A stretch of DNA of 64,000 nucleotides. Origin: Paenarthrobacter nitroguajacolicus (lineage in GTDB: Bacteria; Actinomycetota; Actinomycetes; Actinomycetales; Micrococcaceae). Where the stretch lies: NCBI RefSeq assembly GCF_007786235.1, contig NZ_VNFK01000004.1, positions 302,875 through 366,874 on the forward strand. The letters run 5' to 3'. Below are positions 26,451 through 34,784 of the stretch, in pieces (the stretch's first letter is position 1; every line of letters begins with the position of its first letter). The notes below the pieces were generated by a model. The model ran no database searches and was not told the DNA's origin. It worked only from the letters and a program-made list of their open reading frames with translations. The position numbers and the translations under genes were made by a program.

Positions 26451-27194
26451 CTACACACTTCCTGTTTCACTTGGTAGCCATTCAGGGTGGGCTGTTTCCA
26501 AGGCTTCTCGTGCTTCGAGCGTGGGGGCGATGATGTCTACTCCGCCGTCATAGGGCGCATAGACCCAGGTCATAGCGGGGTCGGTGACGATGAATTTCGC
26601 GACGTCCTCGGCAGCTTGTTCGAGAAGGCCAGTGAGTTGTCCGACCGTGTCGTATGACGAGACCCAGAAGTAAGTTTCGGGGGCTTTCTGCCCGGGAACG
26701 TCGCCGTGGAGGTGGGTGTCCAAATGAACCCTCCAGGGCCATGAGCCGGGCATGTGCTTCTTTGTCCAGCCGCTGTGGATGTCGTTTGTGTCGTAGTCCT
26801 GGCCGATGACTCGGATTCGGGTTGAACCCGAGATGGCCAGCAAGTCATTGAGAAGAGTTTGGTGGCGGTGCAGCACCTCGTCCCGCTCTTCGCTATTTTC
26901 GGCGTAACGCTTGGCCCGTGGCAGGCTGTGGAACCTGAGCCACAGACCGGGCTCGTGGTCCCTGAGGCTGCTTCCACTGGGTTCGCAACCTGGCCATGCG
27001 GACTCCCACTGGTCTGTGAGTTCCTTCGCCCGCGGGCTGTTCTCGCCGTTTTTGAAGTTCCCGCCTTGGCGCCATAAGCGGCGCCAGTGGCTGACAAAGA
27101 TCCACTTGATGCTGTATCCGCGCAAGACTCGATGAAGGAAGAGCGTCTTCACTCTCAACAGCATCGTTTCCCTCTTCTTGTTCTCGTCGGTCAT
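26451..27194 (-). CDS. DUF3885-like protein
   Basis: A 247-residue soluble protein. WLRFHSLPRAKRYAENSEE followed by VLHRHQTLLNDLL is the diagnostic DUF3885 block, and the following strands end in TWVYAPYDGGVDII. The function is unknown. The start is ATG 27194 (MTDENKKRE); the longer frame to 27305 would run through the palindrome at 27273-27308 and is rejected. The N-terminus is basic (KTLFLHRVLRGYSIKWIF). Confidence 0.65.
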   Translation of the reverse strand: MTDENKKRETMLLRVKTLFLHRVLRGYSIKWIFVSHWRRLWRQGGNFKNGENSPRAKELTDQWESAWPGCEPSGSSLRDHEPGLWLRFHSLPRAKRYAENSEERDEVLHRHQTLLNDLLAISGSTRIRVIGQDYDTNDIHSGWTKKHMPGSWPWRVHLDTHLHGDVPGQKAPETYFWVSSYDTVGQLTGLLEQAAEDVAKFIVTDPAMTWVYAPYDGGVDIIAPTLEAREALETAHPEWLPSETGSV

Positions 27195-27272
27195 TACCGG
27201 ATCATCACACATTCGTGCCGCTGAATACGAAACGCTAGCTTCCCGCTGGACGGGGAGCGCTGAGTCACCTCG

Positions 27273-27308
27273 ACGGTGTCCGGTAAGGGATCCCTCACCG
27301 GACACCGT
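27273..27308. repeat. GGATCC-family palindrome, 36-bp copy with one mismatch
   Basis: Arms of 18 bases (ACGGTGTCCGGTAAGGGA and its complement with one A/C mismatch) meet at the centre without a loop. It lies between the divergent DUF3885-like gene and the lipoprotein frame, so it may overlap both promoters. It is the longest copy in the window. Confidence 0.9.
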
Positions 27309-27396
27309 TCGAAACTGTCATCAAAACGGCCGCCAGCAACGTTCACCAGAGTGTGGATACGATGGTATTTCAACAAAAGCCTGAGGGGGCAGCGCC

Positions 27397-27822
27397 ATCA
27401 AAAACCGCACATTTACATTAGTTACAGCCACACTCACAGCCGGGCTCCTTTTGAGCAGCTGTTCAGACTCTGGCAGCCTGAAGGTTTTGGAACGAACACC
27501 AACCTCGACGGATGAGCTTCCTGGAGAGGTCAAACTCCACGACGTGAAGCTGGACAAGGTACTCCTTGTTGCAGAGGCCAACGGGAAGAAGTACTTCGTA
27601 GGGCAGGGCAATGAAGGGCCGCATGCTTGCATCATCACGGTCCCTACTGATGGATCTGGTTGGTACGCCGGATGCACTGACGCGACAAAAGGTGAGCTGG
27701 TCAGGGCCAGCGGCCCCGACCAGGAGTCTTCAATCCTGGTCGCTGACGGTTACAACACCAAGGAACTGGAATCCAGCGGCTGGACGAAGATTCACGAGAA
27801 CGTCCTCGTTTCTGACGGCTAA
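27397..27822 (+). CDS. Small lipoprotein with an apparent ATC start codon
   Basis: The frame from 27397 encodes I-K-N-R-T-F-T-L, then TATLTAGLLLSSC, a complete lipoprotein signal with lipobox L-L-S-S-C, then a soluble domain of about 115 residues (VLLVAEANGKKYFVGQ, then ACIITVPTDGSGWYAGCTD). There is a TGA in frame at 27382 and no ATG, GTG or TTG ahead of the signal. GAGGGGG lies about 8 bases before ATC. Either the gene uses a rare AUC start or ATG was mutated to ATC. TTG 27451 would remove most of the signal. The family is unknown. Confidence 0.5.
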   Translation: MKNRTFTLVTATLTAGLLLSSCSDSGSLKVLERTPTSTDELPGEVKLHDVKLDKVLLVAEANGKKYFVGQGNEGPHACIITVPTDGSGWYAGCTDATKGELVRASGPDQESSILVADGYNTKELESSGWTKIHENVLVSDG

Positions 27823-27937
27823 ACAGCCAAATGATGCCAGCCGAATTCAAGGGCCCATCGGGTCGGATGCTGCGCCCGGTAATGGATCCTCAAACGGGCG
27901 TTCCATGGCCTAAAGCTCAGAGTGGCCATCCCAACGG

Positions 27938-28774
27938 TCAGCTCTTAAGGGCTAGCACCTCGAGGAGCGCCATGGTGCTAACACCGTTCGCGGCAGTCCA
28001 CCAGCAGACCGGGTATCCGTCTTCTACATAGTGACGGTTAGGTAGATTCCTCTCTCCGGAAGGGACGAAGCGGGTTAGGAATCCAGGATGTTCTGGGGCT
28101 TTGAGGATTTCGACGATTCCGAGGGTGTCTATAAACGAGATGCGCTCATCCTTGTTTCCAGGGAGCATCTTGAGTGCTTGGGCCAGCTGGGTTGGGGTCG
28201 TCGAAGGCGGGCAGCTCTGAATGAAAGCGAAGATCTCGCGGCCAAGTGTCTGGTCGGCCTCGGACGGCTTGAGCTTTGGCGCTCGTTCGAATTGTTCTAG
28301 GTCGAAGGCGATGTAGCCAATATCTAGTTTCCTTACTCCTCCCCATTTGAATCGTTCAAAGTTGAGGATGTTCAGGTCCGCACTGGATTGGGCGGCGGCG
28401 TCGCACACCAGGCAGCGAGACTGTGCAGCAGTCACCTCATAGTGATGGTCGGGCAACGATCTCGCGATGATATAGGAACTCAACGCAGATCGAAGATCCA
28501 GTCGGCGGCTCGTTAGGCTAGCCAGAAAACCATCGCGAACCTCGCTGAGAGTAAGGCGTTGCGCTGCAGCTCGTGCCCGCGCTACCCAATGATCGTGACT
28601 TCTGAGACGGTCGTTCGCGAACATGATGCCGGCAGACTTCATCTTCTCGAACGTTGCTTCGTCAGGTAGAGCCGGGGTCTGGTGCCAGCCAGTCGGGGAC
28701 CAATATGCCTTCATGAGCACGCGGAGATTGGATGGAGAACAGTCGTAAGTCCCGGGTTTGGTCACACAGACCAT
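27938..28774 (-). CDS. Hypothetical protein (278 aa)
   Basis: A soluble protein with an unnamed architecture. LRSALSSYIIARSLPDHHY followed by SRCLVCD resembles a small C-x-x-C site. ILNFERFKWGGVRKLDIGYI and FDLEQFERAPKLKPSEAD form the central domain, and WWTAANGVSTMALLEVLAL the C-terminus. Start ATG 28774 is uncertain; ATG 28714 is an alternative. Palindromic repeats flank it on both sides (27873-27900 and 28806-28833). Confidence 0.55.
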   Translation of the reverse strand: MVCVTKPGTYDCSPSNLRVLMKAYWSPTGWHQTPALPDEATFEKMKSAGIMFANDRLRSHDHWVARARAAAQRLTLSEVRDGFLASLTSRRLDLRSALSSYIIARSLPDHHYEVTAAQSRCLVCDAAAQSSADLNILNFERFKWGGVRKLDIGYIAFDLEQFERAPKLKPSEADQTLGREIFAFIQSCPPSTTPTQLAQALKMLPGNKDERISFIDTLGIVEILKAPEHPGFLTRFVPSGERNLPNRHYVEDGYPVCWWTAANGVSTMALLEVLALKS

Positions 28775-28892
28775 GATGACAGCTAGAAAATTGGGCTCTT
28801 ATGTCGTCCCACTAAAGGATCCCCTTACGTGGCTGAGTCGTGCACCAAATAGCGCTGCGAAAGACCGCTATTTACGGCCGAAAAACACATCT

Positions 28893-29207
28893 CTAAAGGA
28901 TCTGCTGGACGACACCGTGCCCGATGTGCCTTCCATACCAAAGCTCAAAGGATTGCCCCTCCGTGGCGTATATGCGTGCTTCATCTGCCCAGAAGTCGAC
29001 TCTTGCTCCCAGGACTTCTTCCCCTGGGCGGAGGGAGCCGACGGTAGGCGTTTCGATTCTTGCTCCTAGTTGTGCTTTGCCGTCTTGATCTTTGAACTCA
29101 AATATCAGCGAGCGTGTCCCAGAAGGTAGCGGCTCTCTTAAACCCCCTTCAGCAGTGGGATTCAGGGATAGGTCCGCCAAAATGCAGTGTCCGTTACTCA
29201 ATGCCAT
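28893..29207 (-). CDS. Hypothetical small beta-barrel-like protein (104 aa)
   Basis: A 104-residue protein rich in predicted strands: LREPLPSGTRSLIFEFKDQD, SLRPGEEVLGARVDFWADE and then FELWYGRHIGHGVVQQIL. The ending W-Y-G-R-x-x-G-x-G-x-V resembles EF-Tu domain-2/3-like beta barrels seen in small stand-alone proteins; this is a weak fold suggestion. It sits between two GGATC repeats (28806 and 29257), a typical one-gene module of the island. Confidence 0.5.
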   Translation of the reverse strand: MALSNGHCILADLSLNPTAEGGLREPLPSGTRSLIFEFKDQDGKAQLGARIETPTVGSLRPGEEVLGARVDFWADEARIYATEGQSFELWYGRHIGHGVVQQIL

Positions 29208-29256
29208 CCGATCAACAGTAGGTTCCGAAATGCCGAGCAGGAAGGATCACGACCCA

Positions 29257-29312
29257 TGCCCGGTAAAGGATCCCCTTACGGGCACCCGCGCGGCATCGAA
29301 CGGTAGCAGAGA
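29257..29312. repeat. GGATCC-family repeat with a 45-base shared extension
   Basis: The palindrome TGCCCGGTAAAGGATCCCC and its partner arm TTACGGGCA (29257-29284) continues into CACCCGCGCGGCATCGA and a short purine stretch. The same combination with few changes recurs at 36634-36691, more than 7 kb away. This shows the unit copied is longer than the palindrome itself. Confidence 0.8.
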
Positions 29313-29429
29313 AGTCTTGGTTGACAATCAAATCCGGGGTTGGGAGTGTGCCTGTCAATGAGGTCCCACTTCCAAGGAAGTGGAACACCGAAACCACGGC
29401 AGGGCAGCGAGGTCTGCGTAGCGTGATTC

Positions 29430-29972
29430 CTAGCGAGCAGGAAGGCGCGAGTACATGTACATGTCCTTGCGCTGGCCGCCAATCTCTAGCCAGCTCCTCA
29501 TCGTCCCTTCCCGTACGAACCCGCTGCGCTCGGCTGCGCGCCAGGAGCCCTCATTCCAAGGCTCGACGTAGAGTTCCAATCGATGAATCCCGGGTTGCGC
29601 AAGACCCCAGGCGGCGAGGGCACCTAAAGCAGAGGAAGCAGCTCCCTTCCCCCGATGACTTGGCGCCACCCAATAGCCAATGCTCGCCCGGCCTTGGCTG
29701 AGGTTCTTCAGCCACAGCCCGATTTGGCCAACCGCCTGATCAGAGGAGGAATCAGCAATAGCGAAGGAGTACCCGGTGCCATCAACTAAGCGTTGGTGCT
29801 GTCTTTCGATGAAGGCCAGAGCTGCCTGGCGTGAACCGCTGGCGGGGACCGTCGTGATGGCAGGAATTGGTGGATCGCTCGAGGCTTCCTGGACCACAGG
29901 AACATCGGCTGCCGTAAATGGGCGGAGCCTGTAAGGGGGCGCAACGAGTACAGGCTGCTCCAGAGGATTCAT
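29430..29972 (-). CDS. GNAT N-acetyltransferase (RimJ/RimL type)
   Basis: A 180-residue acetyltransferase. YRLRPFTAADVPVVQEAS is the N-terminal strand and helix, IGYWVAPSHRGKGAASSAL is the acetyl-CoA loop (R-G-K-G-A), and RLELYVEPWNEGSWRAAERS, GFVREG and YMYSRL follow as the RimL end. It would acetylate a protein N-terminus or small molecule. Unlike its neighbours this is a standard enzyme. It is convergent with nothing close and is bounded by R3-type palindromes at 29363 and 30016. Confidence 0.85.
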   Translation of the reverse strand: MNPLEQPVLVAPPYRLRPFTAADVPVVQEASSDPPIPAITTVPASGSRQAALAFIERQHQRLVDGTGYSFAIADSSSDQAVGQIGLWLKNLSQGRASIGYWVAPSHRGKGAASSALGALAAWGLAQPGIHRLELYVEPWNEGSWRAAERSGFVREGTMRSWLEIGGQRKDMYMYSRLPAR

Positions 29973-30015
29973 CCTCAGACTCTACGCGGAGCCCCCGGGC
30001 AGCGGGGGAGATACC

Positions 30016-30060
30016 GAAACTGCCACCGTCCCACGTCCAAGGAAGTGGGACGGCAGTTTC
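30016..30060. terminator. Nested inverted repeat, possible terminator
   Basis: An outer 9-bp stem (GAAACTGCC/GGCAGTTTC) encloses an inner 7-bp stem (GTCCCAC/GTGGGAC), whose interior is GTCCAAGGAA. The inner part is a copy of the GTCCCANTTCC palindrome family. No T-run follows on either strand. It lies about 40 bases upstream of the GNAT start, so it may be a mobile repeat rather than that gene's terminator. Confidence 0.5.
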
Positions 30061-30249
30061 CTTCGAACCTCATCGACGCGACGACCGTGTCTCGAAACAT
30101 TTAGCGCGCTACGTATGGGTCGAATTCGCCGCCATTTCGCGACCGGAGGTCCGTGGACTGCATCGAGACCTCAGCGGACAAGTGGGCCGACTACGCAGAA
30201 CGTCCTTGAACCGGCGCTTGGTACCGAGCATCGCTCGGGTCACAAGGCT

Positions 30250-30858
30250 TCAACAGGAGCGGTGTGCCAGCAAGGGGAGCAAGGCGTCGTCGACGATTCG
30301 CTCGAAGTCGGCGCGGTCGATGGGGTGGCCGGTGATGTGGGGCAGGCCGGTCAGGAGCCCGATGACGACGGCTAGCTCGATGGACGCTTTCGGCCATTCA
30401 GTGTCGGTCTGTTCCTGGACGGCTACTTTCATCGCTGCTGCGGTGGCGTCAATGAACCGAATGCGTAACGCTTCGACTAGTTCGGCTTGGTCGATGCCGG
30501 TACTCAGGAGGGCGCTGATGATGCGCTGGCGGCGAGGGTCCATGCATCCCGAGGCCGCAATGATGCCCTCTACGAGGTCATCACGGACATTTCCCGTGGC
30601 CGCGGGGGCGCTGGCGAAGGTGATCGTATCGACCGCGTCAGCCAGTAGATCCGCGAGGTTCCCCCAGCGACGGTAGACGGTGGATTTGCTAACGCCGGCG
30701 CGAGCCGCGATCGCTTCCATACTGACTGCTCCGCGCCCCTGCTCGCTAACGAGATCGAGGGCGGCGTCGAGAATTTTCGTATCGCGCCCGAGGTCGCGGG
30801 TGCGGCCAACGTTGCCGGCAGGGCGCTGGCGCAGCGGGGCGATGGGATCGACAGTCAT
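30250..30858 (-). CDS. TetR/AcrR-family transcriptional regulator
   Basis: A 202-residue repressor. KILDAALDLVSEQGRGAVSM, then IAARAGVSKSTVYRRWGN, is the N-terminal HTH (about residues 28-75). The C-terminal ligand domain contains GLLTGLPHITGHPIDRADFE. It is divergent from an NmrA/ADH gene pair and probably represses it in response to a small electrophile or quinone (inference from pairing). Candidate operators are described at 30908-30960. Confidence 0.85.
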   Translation of the reverse strand: MTVDPIAPLRQRPAGNVGRTRDLGRDTKILDAALDLVSEQGRGAVSMEAIAARAGVSKSTVYRRWGNLADLLADAVDTITFASAPAATGNVRDDLVEGIIAASGCMDPRRQRIISALLSTGIDQAELVEALRIRFIDATAAAMKVAVQEQTDTEWPKASIELAVVIGLLTGLPHITGHPIDRADFERIVDDALLPLLAHRSC

Positions 30859-30907
30859 GGTGTTCTCCAGATTACAGGGATGTCGGGCAGGCGTCCGGGA
30901 TTGTGCC

Positions 30908-30960
30908 TTGACGATACTCTACCGTTTCGATACGATATCGTTTCGATACGATATAGTATC
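30908..30960 (+). promoter_or_regulatory. Promoter with overlapping tandem TetR operator candidates
   Basis: A -35-like TTGACG (30908-30913) and -10-like TACGAT (30931-30936) are 17 bases apart and face the NmrA gene. Two exact tandem copies of CGTTTCGATACGATAT (30923-30938 and 30939-30954) cover the -10 and transcription start. The last copy continues into the inverted repeat GATAC-GATATA-GTATC. This is a natural binding site for the adjacent TetR protein. Confidence 0.65.
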
Positions 30961-31065
30961 AAATGTTCGCGCACTTCGGAGGTGTGCACTGGGCAGACCG
31001 TAGAACAGCACCGGCACCGATCAATCAGATTGAGTGCCCGTTCAAACTATGAGAGAAGAAGTGCA

Positions 31066-31995
31066 ATGACTGAAAACAAGAAGGTCCTGGTAACCGGGGC
31101 CACGGGGATGCAGGGTGGTGCCGTTGTTCAGGCGCTCCTGCGCGGTGGCCACTCCGTGACGGGGTTCGTGCGCAATCCTGACTCAGCGCCCGCCCGGGCG
31201 CTTGCGCAGCAGGGCGTCGAATTGGCGATCGGAAACCTCGAGGACCTGGCGTCCTTGGAGGCAGCCAGCGCAGGGCATGATGCGGTGTTTTCCGTGCAGT
31301 TGTTCGGCGCCGACCCGGCCGATTTGGACTCTGAGCAGCGCCAGGCCCGCAACATCGCAACGGCAGCCAAACGAGCCGACGTCGCCCAACTTATCCACAC
31401 GTCCGTGTCTGGCACCGGGTGGCGTAGCCGCTACCCGGATTACCGGCAGCACGAGCTGTTTCGGGCGTACTGGGACAACAAAGAGGCAGCCGAAGATGCG
31501 GTACGTCAGTCAGGCATCGACCGCTGGACCATCTTCAAACCCGCTTGGTACATGGATAACGTGCTCCCCGGAAAACGCCTCGACATGTTCCCCGATCTGC
31601 CCAAGGGAAAGCTCGTGACGGCAACAGGGCCGCAGACCGCGTTGGCTCTGATTAATGCGGAGGACCTCGGCGCCGCCGTCGCGGCCGCCGTCGCCGACTC
31701 CGACACCTTCCACGAAGTCGAAATCGAATTCGCCGGCGACGTGCTCACCTTTCCAGAGATCGCAGACACCATCTCCGCGGCCGCTAACCGACAGATCACC
31801 GCCGTCTTCCACGCCCCTGAGGAGTGGGAGCAGGTCACCGGGACGCCCTACGCCGATGGTCGACACTGGGACGACGTTGTCGGCTACCCGGCCCGCCCTC
31901 ACCACGCCGCCCACTACGGGCTGAGCACCACGACCCTCAAATCGGCCACACGACAGGACTGGCGGCTCCCGGCCGCAGAAAGCGAGGAGCTGTGA
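31066..31995 (+). CDS. NmrA-family NAD(P)-binding protein
   Basis: A 309-residue atypical SDR. KKVLVTGATGMQGGAVVQAL is the Rossmann loop (G-x-x-G-x-x-G). HTSVSGTGWRS and WTIFKPAWYMDNVLPGKR replace the classical Tyr-Lys site, as in NmrA and related quinone reductases. It could reduce quinones or sense NADP. ATG 31066 is preceded by AGAGAAG. Its stop overlaps the downstream ADH start (GTGA, 31992-31995). Confidence 0.85.
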   Translation: MTENKKVLVTGATGMQGGAVVQALLRGGHSVTGFVRNPDSAPARALAQQGVELAIGNLEDLASLEAASAGHDAVFSVQLFGADPADLDSEQRQARNIATAAKRADVAQLIHTSVSGTGWRSRYPDYRQHELFRAYWDNKEAAEDAVRQSGIDRWTIFKPAWYMDNVLPGKRLDMFPDLPKGKLVTATGPQTALALINAEDLGAAVAAAVADSDTFHEVEIEFAGDVLTFPEIADTISAAANRQITAVFHAPEEWEQVTGTPYADGRHWDDVVGYPARPHHAAHYGLSTTTLKSATRQDWRLPAAESEEL

Positions 31996-32939
31996 AAGCC
32001 CTCGGATTCACCGAGTTTGGAAGCCGCGACGTCATGCGTGTGCTGGAACTACCCGAGCCGCACGCGTGACCAGGCCAAGTACGAATCAAGGTCGTTGCGG
32101 CCCCCGTCCACCCGGCCGACGTCAACATTCGATCCGGTATCTCGGCTAAATACAGCCCGGAAATGAACCCGCCATCGGACGTGTACGTCGTCGGATGGGA
32201 GATAGCCGGCACGATCGACGAAGTTGGAACGGGAGTCCGGCCAGAATTGACCCCCGGCGCCGAGGCGATCGCGATCACCGAGCCCAAACTAGACCTTGGC
32301 GGCCAGGCGCAGTACGTGCTCGCACCGGCCGAGTCAGTCGTTCTCGCGCCGCAGGGAGTGGACCTGACGACAGCCTCTACACTGCTCATGGCCGCCATTA
32401 CTGCACTGATGGCAGTGGAAGCGCTCGACCTTACCCCAGGAGCAACGATCGCCGTAACCGGCGCAGCAGGTGGGATCGGCGGTTACGCCATCCAGTTGGC
32501 CAAGGCGGCCGGGCTGACCGTCATCGCAGATGCGGCAGATAAGGACCGTGACCTGGTCGAGAGCCTGGGCGCCGATCACGTGCTCCCTCGCGGGGACGGG
32601 TTCCCCGCCGCTGTCCGCGAGATCCGGCCTGACGGCGTTGCCGGAATTGTCGACGCCGGATCGGTAGGCGATGCTGTCGCGCCGGCAGTTCGCGATGGGG
32701 GCGCGATCTCGACTGTTAAGGGCTTCACCGGCGACACCGGCCGGGGCGTGCGCTGGTTACCTGTCTTCATCTACGACCGAATGCAGGACACCGCGGCTCT
32801 GACACGGCTACGCGACCTTGCAGAGTCCGGCACCCTTACGCTCCGCGTCGCCGGGACATACCCGATCGAGCAAGTCGCAGAAGCACATCGAGTCATCGAA
32901 GAAGGCGGCGTGCGAGGACGGCCCGTGTTGGTGTTCTAA
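31992..32939 (+). pseudogene. Quinone oxidoreductase/zinc-independent ADH with an in-frame TGA
   Basis: From GTG 31992 the frame reads VKALGFTEFGSRDVMRVLEL, P-E-P-H-A, TGA (32067-32069), then P-G-Q-V-R-I-K-V and on without another stop to 32939. The continuation is an ordinary [30 protein letters not shown], the NADP loop [18 protein letters not shown] and VEQVA-like C-terminus. Relatives have Gly at the stop position (P-x-x-G-P-G-x-V), so GGA to TGA is the likely change. Readthrough or internal initiation at GTG/ATG (for example 32163) is possible but would lose the catalytic-domain N-terminus. Confidence 0.8.
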
Positions 32940-33249
32940 CCAACACGGCTTTAACTCGAAACCGATCGGCTATGACCTGCATGACGTCATCCCCGCACGA
33001 GGAGCTCACATAGGTGCCAGAACTGCCGTCCAAGCAACTGCCCGGTATCAAGATCCGGAACGGGTTTTGAAATGAACAGGGGTTTAGACACCTCTTGGAC
33101 GAGGTGGGAAGCATCCAAGAGACGGCCGGATTCCACTGCACGTAAGCCGAACCCCTTGCGGGCTGAGACAAATAGCGCCGTCAGAAAGCCGCCATTTACC
33201 GTCGAAAGTCACAGATGGGAGAGTGGCCCATTCATGCTGTCCCACTTCT
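32940..33249. other. Gene-free stretch with repeat remnants
   Basis: Together with the following 142-bp repeat this gap is 560 bases. It holds a degenerate GGATC-like repeat (33041-33067) and an inverted repeat AAATAGCGCC/GCCATTT (33171-33198). The region 33140-33215 resembles 28813-28892, including GGCTGAG and CAAATAGCGC. A GTCCCACTTC/GAAGTGGGAC palindrome closes it (33239-33261). No credible gene is seen. Confidence 0.6.
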
Positions 33250-33390
33250 AAGGAAGTGGGACGGCTAACCGTGTAGCGTTTAGGGCACCTTCACCGGGCA
33301 TTTTTGCGGGCGGGTCTTACGGGAATCCCGTAGCGCTGGAACGGTGGCGGCGTCGATACACGTCAGATGCGGCCGGTGGGGACCGGCTTA
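33250..33390. repeat. 142-bp direct repeat, copy 2
   Basis: Second copy of the repeat at 22142-22283, in the same orientation about 11.1 kb away. The two differ by a few substitutions and one G. The palindrome at its left end is perfect here. Homologous recombination between the copies would remove everything from the frameshifted gene to the NmrA/ADH module. Confidence 0.9.
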
Positions 33391-33499
33391 GGGGCGGGTC
33401 GATACGTTTGTGGACGGCCTGCGGGGGACGTTGACGGACGGGCGTTCCCATCGCTACATACGCACCCCACTTCAGTCGACGTGTTGCTAATGTGGCGAG

Positions 33500-34057
33500 G
33501 TGCCCACTCGCGTTGAACAGTTCCTCTCCCACCTCGATGGCCTAACTGGCGGGATCGAGCCGCGGTTTTTCCCGGTCGAACCGAGTCGTCCCGGCGTACC
33601 GAGCGTGACGGTAATTGTCTATGACGACATTCCCGAATCCGGGTTGCTCACCGGCATCACCTACGGCGTCAGCCTGGCCGACCATCCCCTTTGGCGATTC
33701 GGTAAGCCCGAGCTCTGTATCTGCGTGAAATCCGAGGACATCCGCTGGGCTCTTGCCATTGGACACATCGGAGAGGTCCAACGTGGAGACAACCCATTCC
33801 GCTACGGCGACACGATCAACTTCGGCGAAAGGATCGCGCCCGACTCCGAAATGACCTCATTCGTCATCTTTGCACCCGCGGTCATGGACCATTCGGACTA
33901 CGCCGGAATTGACTTAGGAGAGGTTCTGCCAATCAACATCTGCGGCTTGTACCCGATCCACGACTCCGAACGCCGTTACATCCACGACCACGGACTCGAG
34001 GCCTTTTGGAAGCTCGACTGGGACCCTTACGATGTCAAGCGGCCGTCCGCCGTCTGA
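33500..34057 (+). CDS. SUFU (suppressor of fused)-domain protein
   Basis: A 185-residue soluble protein. The SUFU pattern is clear: VSLADHPLWRFGKPELCICV, DIRWALAIGHIGEVQRG, FRYGDTINFGERIAPDSEMT and FVIFAPA. Bacterial SUFU proteins are known as immunity proteins of polymorphic toxin systems and occur in mixed immunity clusters. GTG 33500 is preceded by GGCGAGG. It stands alone between the 142-bp repeat and a degenerate palindrome. Confidence 0.8.
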   Translation: MPTRVEQFLSHLDGLTGGIEPRFFPVEPSRPGVPSVTVIVYDDIPESGLLTGITYGVSLADHPLWRFGKPELCICVKSEDIRWALAIGHIGEVQRGDNPFRYGDTINFGERIAPDSEMTSFVIFAPAVMDHSDYAGIDLGEVLPINICGLYPIHDSERRYIHDHGLEAFWKLDWDPYDVKRPSAV

Positions 34058-34216
34058 CATACCCTCAAGACTCGTACGCGCTGGGCCGATCAGGCTAATG
34101 ACCACGACCCACAAACGACCGGCCTACTTCGGCGCCCGTAAGCATCGGTCCCTCACCGGGCCAAGCTCAAACCGGTTTGGCTGCCTCGCAAGACACATGC
34201 CTTATAGAATTCGGCC

Positions 34217-34546
34217 GTGATTGAAACACTTGCCGCCCAGATCGCGTCCTATCTTGACGATCCAGACATCATGCTGTTGCCGGATCACCCAGAGAAAGAG
34301 GTGAGAGCAAACACTTGGGCGTACTCTGTGGCTCCTTTGCCCCGTTCTTCTGCCGTAGATCTTGCTGCCGCGCTCGATGAAGTCGTCAATGGACTGCGGA
34401 ACCGATTCAAAGCCGCTCCACATAGTGGAACTTTCTACGCTTGGTATGACGAGCCGGCTGGCCAACTGCGTTGTTCACTGACCTCGCAAAGCCGGTTGCC
34501 CTTTGGAGGCAGAATCCGTACGACCAATGATTCAGCCCTAGTCTAG
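34217..34546 (+). CDS. Hypothetical protein (109 aa)
   Basis: A 109-residue soluble protein, MIETLAAQIASYLDDPDIML at the start, later SGTFYAWYDEPAGQLRCSLT. The helix-then-sheet order and small size are like orphan immunity proteins. GTG 34217 is the start. A palindrome-like junction (34134-34161) precedes it and another (about 34697-34722) follows. No family was recognised. Confidence 0.55.
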   Translation: MIETLAAQIASYLDDPDIMLLPDHPEKEVRANTWAYSVAPLPRSSAVDLAAALDEVVNGLRNRFKAAPHSGTFYAWYDEPAGQLRCSLTSQSRLPFGGRIRTTNDSALV

Positions 34547-34784
34547 ACCGGATACTCTCAGACCAGACTCCTGGATTCATCAGCTTCGATAGGCTGCGAG
34601 AAGTCCCCTTTGCCGCCCCCTCCAAGCAAGAGACCGAGAATGACGATTTACTCGTATGGGCTGTCCTTCTATGAATAGCCGGCGGAACGGCGCTCAAGCC
34701 AATCCCTCACCGGGACAGCTCTGAGGGTTGTTGTTGCGTTCAGTGAGCCAACGCAGACATTCGCTGACGGGTAATAATCAGACA

